From contig NZ_NCSM01000014.1 of the NCBI RefSeq assembly GCF_002224125.1, positions 54,779 to 118,778 on the forward strand: a DNA stretch of 64,000 nt, in the 5' to 3' direction. How positions within the stretch are numbered: position 1 is the first letter of the stretch; each line of letters opens with the position of its first letter. This DNA comes from Streptomyces sp. NBS 14/10. GTDB taxonomy: Bacteria > Actinomycetota > Actinomycetes > Streptomycetales > Streptomycetaceae. Below the pieces are notes generated by a model. The model made no database searches, was not told the origin of the DNA, and was given only the letters and a program-made list of their open reading frames with translations. Shown in pieces: positions 18,053 through 26,386 of this stretch. Made by a program: the position numbers and the translations under genes.

Positions 18053-18096
18053 GCCCCCATGCAACCCGATCCCACCGTCATCGCGCGAACCAGGCC

Positions 18097-18130
18097 CCAG
18101 GCCTGTGGATAACGTTATCCACAGGCCTGG
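18097..18130. promoter_or_regulatory. Perfect 34-bp palindrome with two inverted DnaA boxes
   Basis: The half-site CCAGGCCTGTGGATAAC is followed directly by its exact complement. It contains TGTGGATAA (18104-18112) and TTATCCACA (18115-18123). TTATCCACA is the classical high-affinity DnaA box, here present twice in inverted orientation. It lies 45 bp upstream of the recQ start and 33 bp upstream of the DUF4192 start, so it could be a shared operator for the divergent pair. As RNA it would also fold into a perfect 15-bp or longer hairpin. Confidence 0.85.
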
Positions 18131-18162
18131 CGGGCCAGGCTCGGCTGGGAGACCGTCGGGTC

Positions 18163-19512
18163 ATGACTCGACACAACGAAGCGGCCGGCCTGTCCGGCGA
18201 TGACCAGATCACGCTCCGCAGCCCGGCCGAGCTCGCCGACGCCCTGCCCTACGTCCTCGGGTTCCACCCGGACGACAGCATCGTCATGATCGCGCTGCAC
18301 GGGCCACGCGGCCGCTTCGGCGGTCGCCTCAGGCTGGGCATTCCCCGGACGAGCGAGGAGTGGCCGGAGGTCTGCGACCAGCTCGCCGAGTGCCTGGTGA
18401 CGGGCAGCGAGCGGCGGGCGGGCCGGCCCGACGGGACGGTGCTGTTCCTGTGCCAGGAGCCGGCCGAGGGCGAGTCGGGGCAGGACGTGATGGAGCGCCT
18501 GCGGCCGCTCGCCCAGCGGCTGCGCACCGCGTGCGGCGGGCTTGAGGTGCCGGTCTTCGAAGCGCTGTGCATCTCCGACGGCCGGTTCTGGTCGTATGTC
18601 TGCCCCGACCGGCGCTGCTGCCCGCCGGAAGGCGTCCCGCTCACCCTGCCCGGCACCTCCGTGATGGCGGCTGCGGCGACCTACGCGGGCATCCATGTGC
18701 GCGGGTCGCTGCGCGAGATGGAGGCCAGGCTCGCGCCGCTCGCCCCGCCCCGGGCCGAGGAGCAGGAGCGGGCGCTGGACGCGGCGGGCAGTGAGCTCGT
18801 GCCGAGGATCCTGGGCGGCTCGGACTGCGCGACGGTGCGCGAGGAGACGCTGGTCCTCGTCGGAGGCATGCTGACCCGGCTCCGCGCCGCGCCGCCGATC
18901 ACCGACCCGGTCGCGGCCGACGTCCGCGACGACGGGCTGATCGGCGACGAGGAGGCGGCCGCGGTCATCATCGGGCTGCAGGACCGGCTGGCGCGCGACC
19001 GGGCCGCGCAGTGGATGGAAGGGCCGGAGGCGGAGGCGGCGCTGCGGCTGTGGCGTGCCCTCGCCCGCCGCTGCGTCGGCTCGTACGGGGAGCACGCCGC
19101 GGCACCGCTCACCCTCGCCGGCTGGGTCGCCTGGTCGCTCGGGGACGAGCCGGCGGCGCGCGTCTCGCTCGGCCGCGCGCTGTGCGTCGACCCCCACTAC
19201 CTGTTCGCCAGGCTGCTGCACCAGGCGTGCAACGAAGGGCTCGATCCGGAGCTGCTGCGCCGCTCGCTGCGCCAGGAGCGCGTCGACAGGGCCCTGCAGA
19301 CCGCGGTGCGCGGGGAGTTGGAGCGCCTTGGTGCCGCTGCGGCCACGGCGTCCGACGGAGTGTCCGGCAAATCGTCCGGGTCCGGCGGGACCGGGCGGTC
19401 GCGCGGCGTCCGGGCCAAGAGTCCGGGTGCGCAGGCGGCCAGGACGCGTCCGGCGGGGCGGATGCGGGTGCGGCGCAGGCCCGGCCAGCGAGGGGACCGC
19501 AGCCGCCACTGA
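18163..19512 (+). CDS. DUF4192 domain-containing protein
   Basis: 449-aa actinobacterial protein of unknown function. The diagnostic start is ITLRSPAELADALPYVLGFHPDDSIVMIAL, followed by an alpha/beta body (residues about 40-340) and LAGWVAWSLGDEPAARVSLGRAL near 325. A basic Arg-rich, disordered tail covers the last ~70 residues. No catalytic motif is visible. It is divergent from recQ across the DnaA-box palindrome, which hints at a replication-linked role, but that is inference only. Confidence 0.85.
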   Translation: MTRHNEAAGLSGDDQITLRSPAELADALPYVLGFHPDDSIVMIALHGPRGRFGGRLRLGIPRTSEEWPEVCDQLAECLVTGSERRAGRPDGTVLFLCQEPAEGESGQDVMERLRPLAQRLRTACGGLEVPVFEALCISDGRFWSYVCPDRRCCPPEGVPLTLPGTSVMAAAATYAGIHVRGSLREMEARLAPLAPPRAEEQERALDAAGSELVPRILGGSDCATVREETLVLVGGMLTRLRAAPPITDPVAADVRDDGLIGDEEAAAVIIGLQDRLARDRAAQWMEGPEAEAALRLWRALARRCVGSYGEHAAAPLTLAGWVAWSLGDEPAARVSLGRALCVDPHYLFARLLHQACNEGLDPELLRRSLRQERVDRALQTAVRGELERLGAAAATASDGVSGKSSGSGGTGRSRGVRAKSPGAQAARTRPAGRMRVRRRPGQRGDRSRH

Positions 19513-19577
19513 GCCCCGGCGGGATCGCCGTGGCGGGAGCGCTTCCATCAACATCGACGATCATTCTGAAGGGACTG

Positions 19578-19600
19578 ATTATCGTCAGGAAGACGACTAT
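19578..19600 (+). promoter_or_regulatory. Candidate operator of the Nudix regulator
   Basis: Imperfect inverted repeat ATTATCGTC-N5-GACGACTAT (7 of 9 pairs) ending 9 bp before the ATG at 19610. Its position and TATNGTC-like half-sites fit an autoregulatory NrtR-type operator. The assignment is by analogy only. Confidence 0.45.
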
Positions 19601-19609
19601 GATCGCCAC

Positions 19610-20371
19610 ATGCCCTACGATCCAGCGGCCTTCCCGCCGTTCGCCGTCACCGTGGATCTGGTCGTACTGACGGTCCGGCGGCATGCGCTGTGCGCGCTGG
19701 CCGTCCGCCGTGGCGAGCCGCCCTTCCAGGGGCGCTGGGCTCTGCCGGGCGGTTTCGTGCGGGCCGATGAGGACCTGACCGCGGCGGCCGCCAGGGAACT
19801 GGCCGAGGAGACCGGGCTGCTCGCCCACGACCCCGCGGTCCCGGCTCCTCCCAACGCCGCCCATCTCGAACAACTCGCCACCTACGGAGACCCCAAGCGC
19901 GACCCCAGGATGCGGGTGGTGAGCGTCGCCCACCTCGCCCTCGCACCGGACCTCCCCGCGCCCCGGCCCGGCGGCGATGCGCACAGCGTGCGCTGGGCGC
20001 CGGTCGAGTCTCTGCTCGACCAGGACGGGACCTTCGGCCGCGACGCGGAGCTGGCCGCCCCGCTCGCCTTCGATCACGCCCGCATCCTCGCGGATGGCGT
20101 GGAGCGCGCCCGCTCCAAGATCGAGTACTCCTCACTGGCCACCGCCTTCTGCCCTCAGGAGTTCACGGTCGGCGAGCTGCGCAGGGTGTACGAGGCGGTG
20201 TGGGGGGTGGCGCTCGACCCGCGCAACTTCCATCGAAAGGTCACCGGGACGCCCGGATTCCTGGTGCCCACGGGTGGTACGACGACCCGTCAGGGTGGCC
20301 GTCCCGCACAGCTGTTCCGGGCCGGGGGTGCGACGCTGCTCAACCCGCCCATGCTTCGTCCCGAGGTGTGA
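19610..20371 (+). CDS. Nudix domain protein with C-terminal winged helix (NrtR-like regulator)
   Basis: 253 aa. Residues ~10-150 form a Nudix domain with the Nudix box GGFVRADEDLTAAAARELAEETGL (near 44-67), in which REL-EET-G-L is intact. The last ~90 residues (EYSSLATAFCPQEFTVGELRRVYEAVWG...NFHRKVTGTPGFLV) match the winged-helix half of NrtR regulators, which sense ADP-ribose or related nucleotides and often control NAD metabolism. No NAD biosynthesis gene is adjacent, so its regulon is unclear. ATG 19610 starts just before the conserved PFAVTVDLVVLTV. The frame is open far upstream, but that sequence lies inside the DUF4192 gene. Confidence 0.82.
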   Translation: MPYDPAAFPPFAVTVDLVVLTVRRHALCALAVRRGEPPFQGRWALPGGFVRADEDLTAAAARELAEETGLLAHDPAVPAPPNAAHLEQLATYGDPKRDPRMRVVSVAHLALAPDLPAPRPGGDAHSVRWAPVESLLDQDGTFGRDAELAAPLAFDHARILADGVERARSKIEYSSLATAFCPQEFTVGELRRVYEAVWGVALDPRNFHRKVTGTPGFLVPTGGTTTRQGGRPAQLFRAGGATLLNPPMLRPEV

Positions 20372-20500
20372 CGGCCCATGACACGACGACTCGACAGGGG
20401 GTGTAGGTGCCGACGAAATAGGACATAGCGGGTTACCGTGCTCCGGTACGTCACCAGTCCCCACGTGCCACGAGCGGTTCCACGCCCCGCGGGAGAAGCC

Positions 20501-22876
20501 ATGATCCAGGCCACCGGGCTGACCAGCACCCCCCGCCGTAACCATCGGCCTGCCGTCGACGATCTCAGCTTTGAGGCTCCACCGGGCCGCGTGACCGCCT
20601 TGTTCGGCGCCCCCGGCGCGGGCAAGACCAGCGCGCTGAGGCTTCTGCTCCAGCTCGACCGGGGCCATGGCGCCGCCTTCTTCCGGGGCCGCCCGCTCCA
20701 CCGCATCCGGCGCCCGGCCCGGGAGATCGGGGTCCTTCTGGACGATGTCCCCGGCCACCCCGGCCGCACCGCTCGCGGCCACCTCCGGATGCTCGGAGCC
20801 GCCGTCGGGGTGCCCGCCGCCCGCGCGGACGTGGTGCTGGACGTGGTCGGCCTCACCGAGCTGGCCGATGAGCGCATCGGCGACCTGGCGGCCGGGATGG
20901 AGCGTCGCCTCGGCCTCGCCACGGCTCTCCTGGGAGACCCGCACACCCTCGTCCTCGACGCCCCCACGCGCGGTCTGTCCGCCCGCGAGACCGTCTGGAT
21001 GCACGGTCTGCTGCGGCAGTTCGCCGGGCAGGGCGGTGCCGTCCTCGTCACCGACCAGGACCCGGAGAGCGTCACCCGCCTCGCCGATCAGGTCCTCACC
21101 CTGGACGGCGGCCGACTGATCGCGGACCAGCCGGTCGACGAGTTCGCGCGCACCCGGCTGCGCCCTCGCGTCGCCGTGCTCTCGCCGCTGGCCGGGCGGC
21201 TGGCCGCCGTGCTGGAAGAGGAGGCGCGTGCCGCCCAGCCGCCCGCGCCGCGCGAAGCCGAGGACGAGGGTGAGGCCAAGGGGAGTGCCGACGGGGCGGA
21301 GGACGGTACCAAGGTCGAGGCGGGGGCCGAAGCGGTCAGAGCCGAGGTCAAGACGGCCGCTGGGGCAGGGGCCATGAACGGGGCGGTCGAGATCGGTGCC
21401 CTGGCTGTCAACGGGACGGCGGAGGCCGCCGCGGGGGCCGCTGACGGAGTGGGTAGTGGAGCGGCCGGCGGAGCGGAGGGTGGGGAGGAAGCTGCGGCTG
21501 GGGGCGAGGCCGAGCCTGACGGCCGTACCGGACAACCGAGCGTTGCCGTGCCCACGCCCGCTGCCCCGCCCGGAGATGCCTTGGGGTCTGCACGCGTTGC
21601 CGTGCCCGCGGACGCCTCGGGGTCTGCGCACGTTGCCCTGCCGGCGGACGCCTCCGGGTCTGCGCACGTTGCTGTGGCTGGGGACGCCTCCGGGTCTACG
21701 GACGATGTCGTGCCTGGGGACGCCTCGGGGCCTGCGGATGCTGCGAGGCATGTCGATGCCTCCGTACCAACTGATGTCGCCGTGCCCGCGGACGCAGCCG
21801 TGCCTGCGGCCGCCGTGGCTGTGGATGTCGCCGTGCCTGCGGCCGCCGTGCCCGCTGACACTGTGCCCGCCGACGCCGTGCCCGCGGTCGGGCGTCGGCT
21901 TTCGGTGGTGCGGGAGGACGAGACGCGCATCTCCGTCTACGGGCTGCCCTGCGCCGCCGTCGGCGAGGCCGCGTACCGCCATGGCATCGTCGTGCACCGG
22001 CTGGTCGAGGAGACCGCCGACATGGGCCCGGAGGCCACGCGCGGCGACAGCGCCGCCCGCGGTCCCCGGGTCACCCCGCCCCGTGTGCTCCCGCGGCTGC
22101 CGCTGCCCGGCCCGGCCTGGCCGCTGCGCTACGAGCTGCGCCGCGCCACCGGTGTACGTACCGGTTGGCTGATCGCCGTCGCGGCCCTGGTGGCCTCGCT
22201 CGTCGGTTCCGTACTGCTCGCCAGGGCGGGCGGGGCGGGGGAGCTGCACCGGATCACGGGTTGGCCCGCCGACGTTCCACTGCCGCCCGTGGCGATCGCT
22301 GCCGGGCTCCTGGGCGCGCTGTCCTTCGGGGAGGAGTTCCGCTATCCCGCGCTGGCCCCGGCGCGGGACACGGTGCCACGTCGGCTGAGTCTGCTGACGG
22401 CCAAGTTCCTGGTGTGCGCGGTTGGGGCGCTGCTGCTTTCCTTCGCCATCCTCGCCCTGGACGGGGCGGCGCTGCTCATGCTGGTCGGTGGCAACGCGGT
22501 ACCGCTGCCGGGCGACTGGCCGATGCTGATCGCGAGCGTGTGCGCTCTCGCGATCGGCTCCGGCTGGGCCGGGCTGATGGCGGCGGCCGTCTTCCGGTCC
22601 ACCGCGCTCGGCCTGGCCACCCTGCTGGCGGTGCCCGTCATGGCGGTGCCGGTCGTCGAGCGGCTGATGGCCGAGCCTTCGGTGCGCTCGCTCGTCGGGC
22701 TGCCGCACCGGCTGCGCGCGGAGGCACTGGACCAGCCGCACACCATGGTGGACCGGGCCCTGGCGCTCGCCCTGCGGCTGGCGTCCCAGCCCGTGGGGCA
22801 GGCCCTGCTGCTGTCGCTGGTCGTCCTGCTGTGCGCGTATGCCCTCACCGGCCTGCGCGGCCGGGCGCGGCAGTAA
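20501..22876 (+). CDS. ABC transporter, ATPase and membrane domains fused with a repeat-rich linker
   Basis: 791 aa. Residues 1-230 are an ABC ATPase: Walker A FGAPGAGKTS, Walker B TLVLDAPTRGL and H-loop-like VTDQD; the signature is degenerate (LAAGMERRLGLA). Residues ~245-470 are low-complexity Ala/Glu/Val/Pro, including six 12-residue repeats of the type VAVPADASGSAH. Residues ~555-790 hold about six hydrophobic segments of an ABC-2-like permease. Such exporters are normally two proteins, so a single polypeptide with a ~230-residue variable spacer is odd. ATG follows GGGAG by 5 nt. Substrate unknown. It is a single-gene unit. Confidence 0.8.
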   Translation: MIQATGLTSTPRRNHRPAVDDLSFEAPPGRVTALFGAPGAGKTSALRLLLQLDRGHGAAFFRGRPLHRIRRPAREIGVLLDDVPGHPGRTARGHLRMLGAAVGVPAARADVVLDVVGLTELADERIGDLAAGMERRLGLATALLGDPHTLVLDAPTRGLSARETVWMHGLLRQFAGQGGAVLVTDQDPESVTRLADQVLTLDGGRLIADQPVDEFARTRLRPRVAVLSPLAGRLAAVLEEEARAAQPPAPREAEDEGEAKGSADGAEDGTKVEAGAEAVRAEVKTAAGAGAMNGAVEIGALAVNGTAEAAAGAADGVGSGAAGGAEGGEEAAAGGEAEPDGRTGQPSVAVPTPAAPPGDALGSARVAVPADASGSAHVALPADASGSAHVAVAGDASGSTDDVVPGDASGPADAARHVDASVPTDVAVPADAAVPAAAVAVDVAVPAAAVPADTVPADAVPAVGRRLSVVREDETRISVYGLPCAAVGEAAYRHGIVVHRLVEETADMGPEATRGDSAARGPRVTPPRVLPRLPLPGPAWPLRYELRRATGVRTGWLIAVAALVASLVGSVLLARAGGAGELHRITGWPADVPLPPVAIAAGLLGALSFGEEFRYPALAPARDTVPRRLSLLTAKFLVCAVGALLLSFAILALDGAALLMLVGGNAVPLPGDWPMLIASVCALAIGSGWAGLMAAAVFRSTALGLATLLAVPVMAVPVVERLMAEPSVRSLVGLPHRLRAEALDQPHTMVDRALALALRLASQPVGQALLLSLVVLLCAYALTGLRGRARQ
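21578..21793 (+). repeat. Six tandem 36-bp repeats inside the ABC transporter gene
   Basis: Units begin at 21578, 21614, 21650, 21686, 21722 and 21758, each starting GCCT(C/T)GGGGTCTG or a close variant. The exact 36-bp period keeps the reading frame and encodes 12-residue units. The copies diverge, which argues against assembly error. The repeat block is noticeably less GC-rich than flanking sequence. Confidence 0.85.
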
Positions 22877-23229
22877 TGCCGGGCCGATACCGGGTCGGCA
22901 CCGTGCCGATCACCTACGAGGAACCAGAGGAATCAACGGGGCGGCACCCGGCATCCGGGTCCGAAACCGTGCCCGGTGGTGAGCCCCGGAGCCGCGGCTC
23001 TCGGCGCGCCGGGGGAGTCCACCCGGCGTAGCGCCGGCGCAGCCCGCGCGGCGGTGGACCAGGTCGGAAGGGGTTCCGTAGGCCCATCGCGTGAAGTGGT
23101 CGCAACTCCCCGAAGGCTGCTGCTTTCTGTCCGATTCGGCGTCAATTATGAGGTAATGGGCGATCACCCTTTCGTGTGCTTTTCACCAAAGACCTCAAGG
23201 GCTTCCGGGGCGTCGCCGACAAAGGATGC
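22877..23229. other. Intergenic region, ABC transporter to whiH
   Basis: 353 nt. The left two thirds is GC-rich with several short inverted repeats but no strong terminator. The right third is less GC-rich (TCAATTATGAGGTAATGG near 23141) and leads into the sigma-WhiG-like promoter at 23195-23222. No reading frame here has family resemblance or a good ribosome-binding site. Confidence 0.5.
23195..23222 (+). promoter_or_regulatory. Sigma-WhiG-type promoter of whiH
   Basis: TCAA (23195-23198), a 16-nt spacer and GCCGACAA (23215-23222). The WhiG consensus is TAAA-N15/16-GCCGATAA, so one base differs in each box. The -10 ends 7 nt before GTG 23230, which would put the transcription start at or next to the start codon. 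whiH is a known WhiG target in S. coelicolor. Confidence 0.65.
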
Positions 23230-24126
23230 GTGAGTACCCTTGCGCACACCACGATGACCGCGGCTCGCCCCGCCGATTCCGGCCTCGCCGGCCCGGGCGA
23301 GCTTGACCGCTACCCCTTCGCCGACGCCCCCGGCGGCGACCGCGGCGGCGCCCCCTCCTGGGACGGCGCCGACGCCGAGATCGGCCGAGTCGGCCGACGC
23401 TCGGCCGGCAGCCGGGGCCGCGGGCTGCACGGCCAACTCGTCCAGCAGCTGGGCCAGATGATCGTCTCCGGCGATCTCGGGGCCGACCGTCCGCTCGTCC
23501 CCGAGGAGATCGGCCAGCGCTTCGAGGTCTCCCGCACCGTCGTGCGGGAGTCGCTGCGCGTCCTGGAGGCCAAGGGCCTGGTCAGCGCCCGCCCCAATGT
23601 GGGCACCCGGGTTCGCCCCGTCAGCGACTGGAACCTCCTGGACCCCGACATCATCGAGTGGCGGGCCTTCGGGCCGCAGCGCGACGACCAGCGCCGCGAG
23701 CTGTGCGAGCTGCGCTGGACCATCGAGCCGCTCGCCGCCCGTCTCGCCGCCGGCGCCGGTCGTGAGGACGTGCAGCAGCGGCTCGCCGACATGGCCGAGA
23801 TCATGGGCCATGCGCTGGGGCAGGGCGACGCCCTGACGTTCTCGCGCGCCGACGCCGAGTTCCACGCCCTGCTGCTGCACGTCGCGGGCAACCGCATGCT
23901 GGAGCACCTGGCGGGCATCGTCGCCGCCGCGCTGCATGTCTCCGGCGCCCCGGTCACCGGCTGCGACCGGCTCACCGAGGCCGGGGTGGGTCACCACCGC
24001 CGGATCGTCGAGGCCATCGGCTCCGGCGACGCCGCGGCGGCGGAGGCCGCGATGCGCCAGCTGCTGATCGTTCACCCCGATCTCGACCACGCCGAGGTGG
24101 GGGTGCCCGCGCCGCGCGAGCACTGA
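23230..24126 (+). CDS. whiH: Sporulation regulator WhiH (GntR/FadR family)
   Basis: 298-aa GntR-family regulator. After a ~55-residue variable N-terminus comes the winged helix (LHGQLVQQLGQMIVSGDLGADRPLVPEEIGQRFEVSRTVVRESLRVLEAKGLV, about 58-115), then a FadR-type (FCD) all-alpha effector domain with ELCELRWTIEPLAARLAA, ADAEFHALLLHVAGN and VGHHRRIVEAIGSGD. The Asp/His residues there are typical FCD metal or ligand sites. whiH is needed for normal sporulation septation in aerial hyphae. Identification rests on domain type, the WhiG-like promoter and position directly before hrdB. GTG 23230 is likely leaderless; ATG 23254 is an alternative. Confidence 0.9.
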   Translation: MSTLAHTTMTAARPADSGLAGPGELDRYPFADAPGGDRGGAPSWDGADAEIGRVGRRSAGSRGRGLHGQLVQQLGQMIVSGDLGADRPLVPEEIGQRFEVSRTVVRESLRVLEAKGLVSARPNVGTRVRPVSDWNLLDPDIIEWRAFGPQRDDQRRELCELRWTIEPLAARLAAGAGREDVQQRLADMAEIMGHALGQGDALTFSRADAEFHALLLHVAGNRMLEHLAGIVAAALHVSGAPVTGCDRLTEAGVGHHRRIVEAIGSGDAAAAEAAMRQLLIVHPDLDHAEVGVPAPREH

Positions 24127-24163
24127 CCCCGCGGGCCGCGGCATACGGCGTAGGAGAGCGGCG

Positions 24164-24193
24164 TCGCCGGAACCCGCCCGGCGGGTTCGGCGG
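24164..24193 (+). terminator. Putative whiH terminator
   Basis: GAACCCGC (24170-24177) pairs with GCGGGTTC (24181-24188) around a 3-nt loop; a further 4 bp form below a one-base bulge. It lies about 40 nt after the whiH stop and has no U tract. Confidence 0.6.
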
Positions 24194-24350
24194 CGCAACG
24201 CGGCGGCGAAACGCGGCAAGGCAAAGAGGCAAGGCAAGGCCGCGAGGCAAAGAGGCGGCGCAAAGCCGCGAGGCGAAGCAAAGTGGCGAGGCGGCGCCCC
24301 GGAGTGACGCGGCGGGGTGACGCCGCGGCGCAACGCCAATTTCCGCGGAT
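24190..24350. repeat. A/G-rich low-complexity repeats between whiH and hrdB
   Basis: Irregular direct repeats such as GGCAAAGAGGC (twice) and GCCGCGAGGC followed by AAAG or GAAG (twice), with several AAGGCAA units. The plus strand is strongly purine-biased from 24200 to 24290, unlike the rest of the window. I find no credible reading frame. The rest of the 529-nt gap holds the hrdB promoter region. Confidence 0.6.
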
Positions 24351-24464
24351 ACGGTGGCGCGGGCGCCGCGCATGATCAGCTAAAGCCGATCTGCCCGGTC
24401 GATCTGTCCGCTGAGTGGGCATTGCGACCGTTATGGGGTGTGACTCGGGACACGAGGAATGGGC

Positions 24465-24490
24465 GTAACGCTCTTTGGGGCAGCGCGATG
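24465..24490 (+). promoter_or_regulatory. Candidate ECF-type promoter of hrdB
   Basis: GTAAC (24465-24469), a 16-nt spacer and CGATG (24486-24490) fit the general ECF sigma pattern. In Streptomyces, hrdB is known to be transcribed mainly by the ECF factor ShbA. It leaves a leader of about 160 nt. A GGGAAT at 24514 resembles a SigR -35, but the matching -10 is poor. Confidence 0.4.
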
Positions 24491-24655
24491 ATTAAAGAGG
24501 TGGCAGCCGCAGAGGGAATACGGGCGTCGTTCGCGACGCTGTACTCCACCCGCAGCACTCCGCCCGCGCCGTCGGTTCATCCTGCCGGCGGTCGTCGGCT
24601 CCAGTCCCCAGCGGACGGGGCCGGAAGCCGTTTCCATCGTTCCGAGAGGTTGTTC

Positions 24656-26218
24656 GTGTCGGCCAGCACATCCCGTACGCTCCCGCCGGAGATCGCCGAA
24701 TCCGAGTCTGTCATGGCGCTCATCGAGCGGGGAAAGGCTGAGGGGCAGATCGCCGGCGATGACGTGCGTCGGGCCTTCGAGGCTGACCAGATTCCGCCAA
24801 CCCAGTGGAAGAACGTTCTGCGCAGCCTCAACCAGGTCCTCGACGAGGAGGGTGTGACGCTGATGGTCAGTGCCGCAGAAGCGCCCAAGCGCACCCGCAA
24901 GAGCGTCGCAGCGAAGAGTCCGGCAAAGCGCACCGCCACCAAGACCGTCACGGCCAAGACGGTCCCCGCGAAGAAGACCCCTGCCGCCGCTCCGACCGCC
25001 TCGGCGGCCGAGGCAGGAGAGGGCGTGGCCGGAGAGGCCGCGGCGGCGCCCGCGAAGAAGGCCGTAGCCAAGAAGACCGCCGCCAAGAAGACGGTGGCCA
25101 AGAAGACCGCCGCCAAGAAGACGGTGGCGAAGAAGACTGCCGCCAAGAAGGACTCGGACGAGATCCTCGAGGGTGAGGACGTCATCGAGGACGCTCCCGG
25201 CGGCAAGCCCGGAGCCGAGGGTGGCGAGGGCGAGCCCGAGAATCAGGGATTCGTGCTCTCCGACGAGGACGAGGACGACGCCCCGGCGCAGCAGGTCGCC
25301 GCGGCGGGCGCGACCGCCGACCCGGTCAAGGACTACCTGAAGCAGATCGGCAAGGTCCCGCTCCTCAACGCCGAGCAGGAGGTCGAGCTCGCCAAGCGCA
25401 TCGAGGCCGGCCTGTTCGCCGAGGACAAGCTCGCCAACTCCGACAAGCTCGCGCCCAAGCTCAAGCGCGAACTGGAGATCATCGCCGAGGACGGCCGCCG
25501 GGCCAAGAACCACCTCCTGGAGGCCAACCTCCGACTGGTGGTCTCCCTGGCCAAGCGCTACACCGGCCGCGGCATGCTCTTCCTGGACCTCATCCAGGAA
25601 GGCAACCTGGGTCTGATCCGCGCCGTCGAGAAGTTCGACTACACCAAGGGCTACAAGTTCTCCACGTACGCCACCTGGTGGATCCGTCAGGCGATCACCC
25701 GAGCGATGGCCGACCAGGCCCGCACCATCCGTATCCCGGTGCACATGGTCGAGGTCATCAACAAGCTCGCGCGGGTGCAGCGCCAGATGCTCCAGGACCT
25801 GGGCCGCGAGCCCACTCCGGAGGAGCTGGCCAAGGAGCTCGACATGACCCCTGAGAAGGTCATCGAGGTCCAGAAGTACGGCCGCGAGCCGATCTCCCTC
25901 CACACCCCGCTGGGTGAGGACGGCGACAGCGAGTTCGGTGACCTGATCGAGGACTCCGAGGCGGTCGTTCCGGCCGACGCGGTGAGCTTCACGCTGCTGC
26001 AGGAGCAGCTGCACTCCGTCCTCGACACGCTCAGCGAGCGCGAGGCGGGCGTGGTCTCCATGCGCTTCGGCCTGACCGACGGCCAGCCGAAGACGCTCGA
26101 CGAGATTGGCAAGGTCTACGGGGTGACGCGTGAGCGCATCCGGCAGATCGAGTCGAAGACGATGTCGAAGCTGCGCCACCCGTCCCGGTCCCAGGTTCTG
26201 CGCGACTACCTGGACTGA
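24656..26218 (+). CDS. hrdB: Principal RNA polymerase sigma factor HrdB
   Basis: 520-aa group 1 sigma-70. An N-terminal region (to about 130) is followed by a Lys/Ala-rich block of [13 protein letters not shown] repeats (about 133-166) and an acidic stretch. Region 1.2 starts at [16 protein letters not shown]. Region 2 is essentially invariant ([34 protein letters not shown]). Region 3 has the [12 protein letters not shown] start. The region 4 helix-turn-helix reads [20 protein letters not shown], and the protein ends in LRDYLD. The GTG start follows GAGAGG by 6 nt; the frame is open far upstream, but only this start fits the known protein. It directs housekeeping transcription. Confidence 0.98.
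   Translation: MSASTSRTLPPEIAESESVMALIERGKAEGQIAGDDVRRAFEADQIPPTQWKNVLRSLNQVLDEEGVTLMVSAAEAPKRTRKSVAAKSPAKRTATKTVTAKTVPAKKTPAAAPTASAAEAGEGVAGEAAAAPAKKAVAKKTAAKKTVAKKTAAKKTVAKKTAAKKDSDEILEGEDVIEDAPGGKPGAEGGEGEPENQGFVLSDEDEDDAPAQQVAAAGATADPVKDYLKQIGKVPLLNAEQEVELAKRIEAGLFAEDKLANSDKLAPKLKRELEIIAEDGRRAKNHLLEANLRLVVSLAKRYTGRGMLFLDLIQEGNLGLIRAVEKFDYTKGYKFSTYATWWIRQAITRAMADQARTIRIPVHMVEVINKLARVQRQMLQDLGREPTPEELAKELDMTPEKVIEVQKYGREPISLHTPLGEDGDSEFGDLIEDSEAVVPADAVSFTLLQEQLHSVLDTLSEREAGVVSMRFGLTDGQPKTLDEIGKVYGVTRERIRQIESKTMSKLRHPSRSQVLRDYLD
25055..25150 (+). repeat. 15-bp in-frame repeat in hrdB (Lys-Lys-Ala units)
   Basis: AAGAAG begins at 25055, 25070, 25085, 25100, 25115, 25130 and 25145, giving seven 15-bp periods that encode AKKTx units. 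Copies alternate between ACCGCCGCC and ACGGTGGCC tails, so the true higher unit is 30 bp. Confidence 0.85.
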
Positions 26219-26247
26219 CGGACAGCGGTCCGCACGGACCGGATAAC

Positions 26248-26289
26248 AGCGCGAAGGCCGGGCCCTCCCAAGGGCCCGGCCTTCGCGCT
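26248..26289 (+). terminator. hrdB terminator
   Basis: Perfect 19-bp stem (AGCGCGAAGGCCGGGCCCT and complement) with a 4-nt loop, 30 nt after the hrdB stop. It is one of the strongest hairpins in the window. Confidence 0.9.
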
Positions 26290-26386
26290 GTGTGCCCCAC
26301 CCCCGTTCGGCCCCTCCCAGGATGCGGAGTGGCGAAGACAGGGTGACGCTGGGTGTGCGACGCGCTCCGTACGGTCAGGAGGCTGA

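Noticed and set aside
20132..22741. 869-codon open frame antisense to the ABC transporter gene
   Set aside because: Composition (Gly/Arg/His-rich repeats) mirrors the 36-bp repeats on the coding strand.
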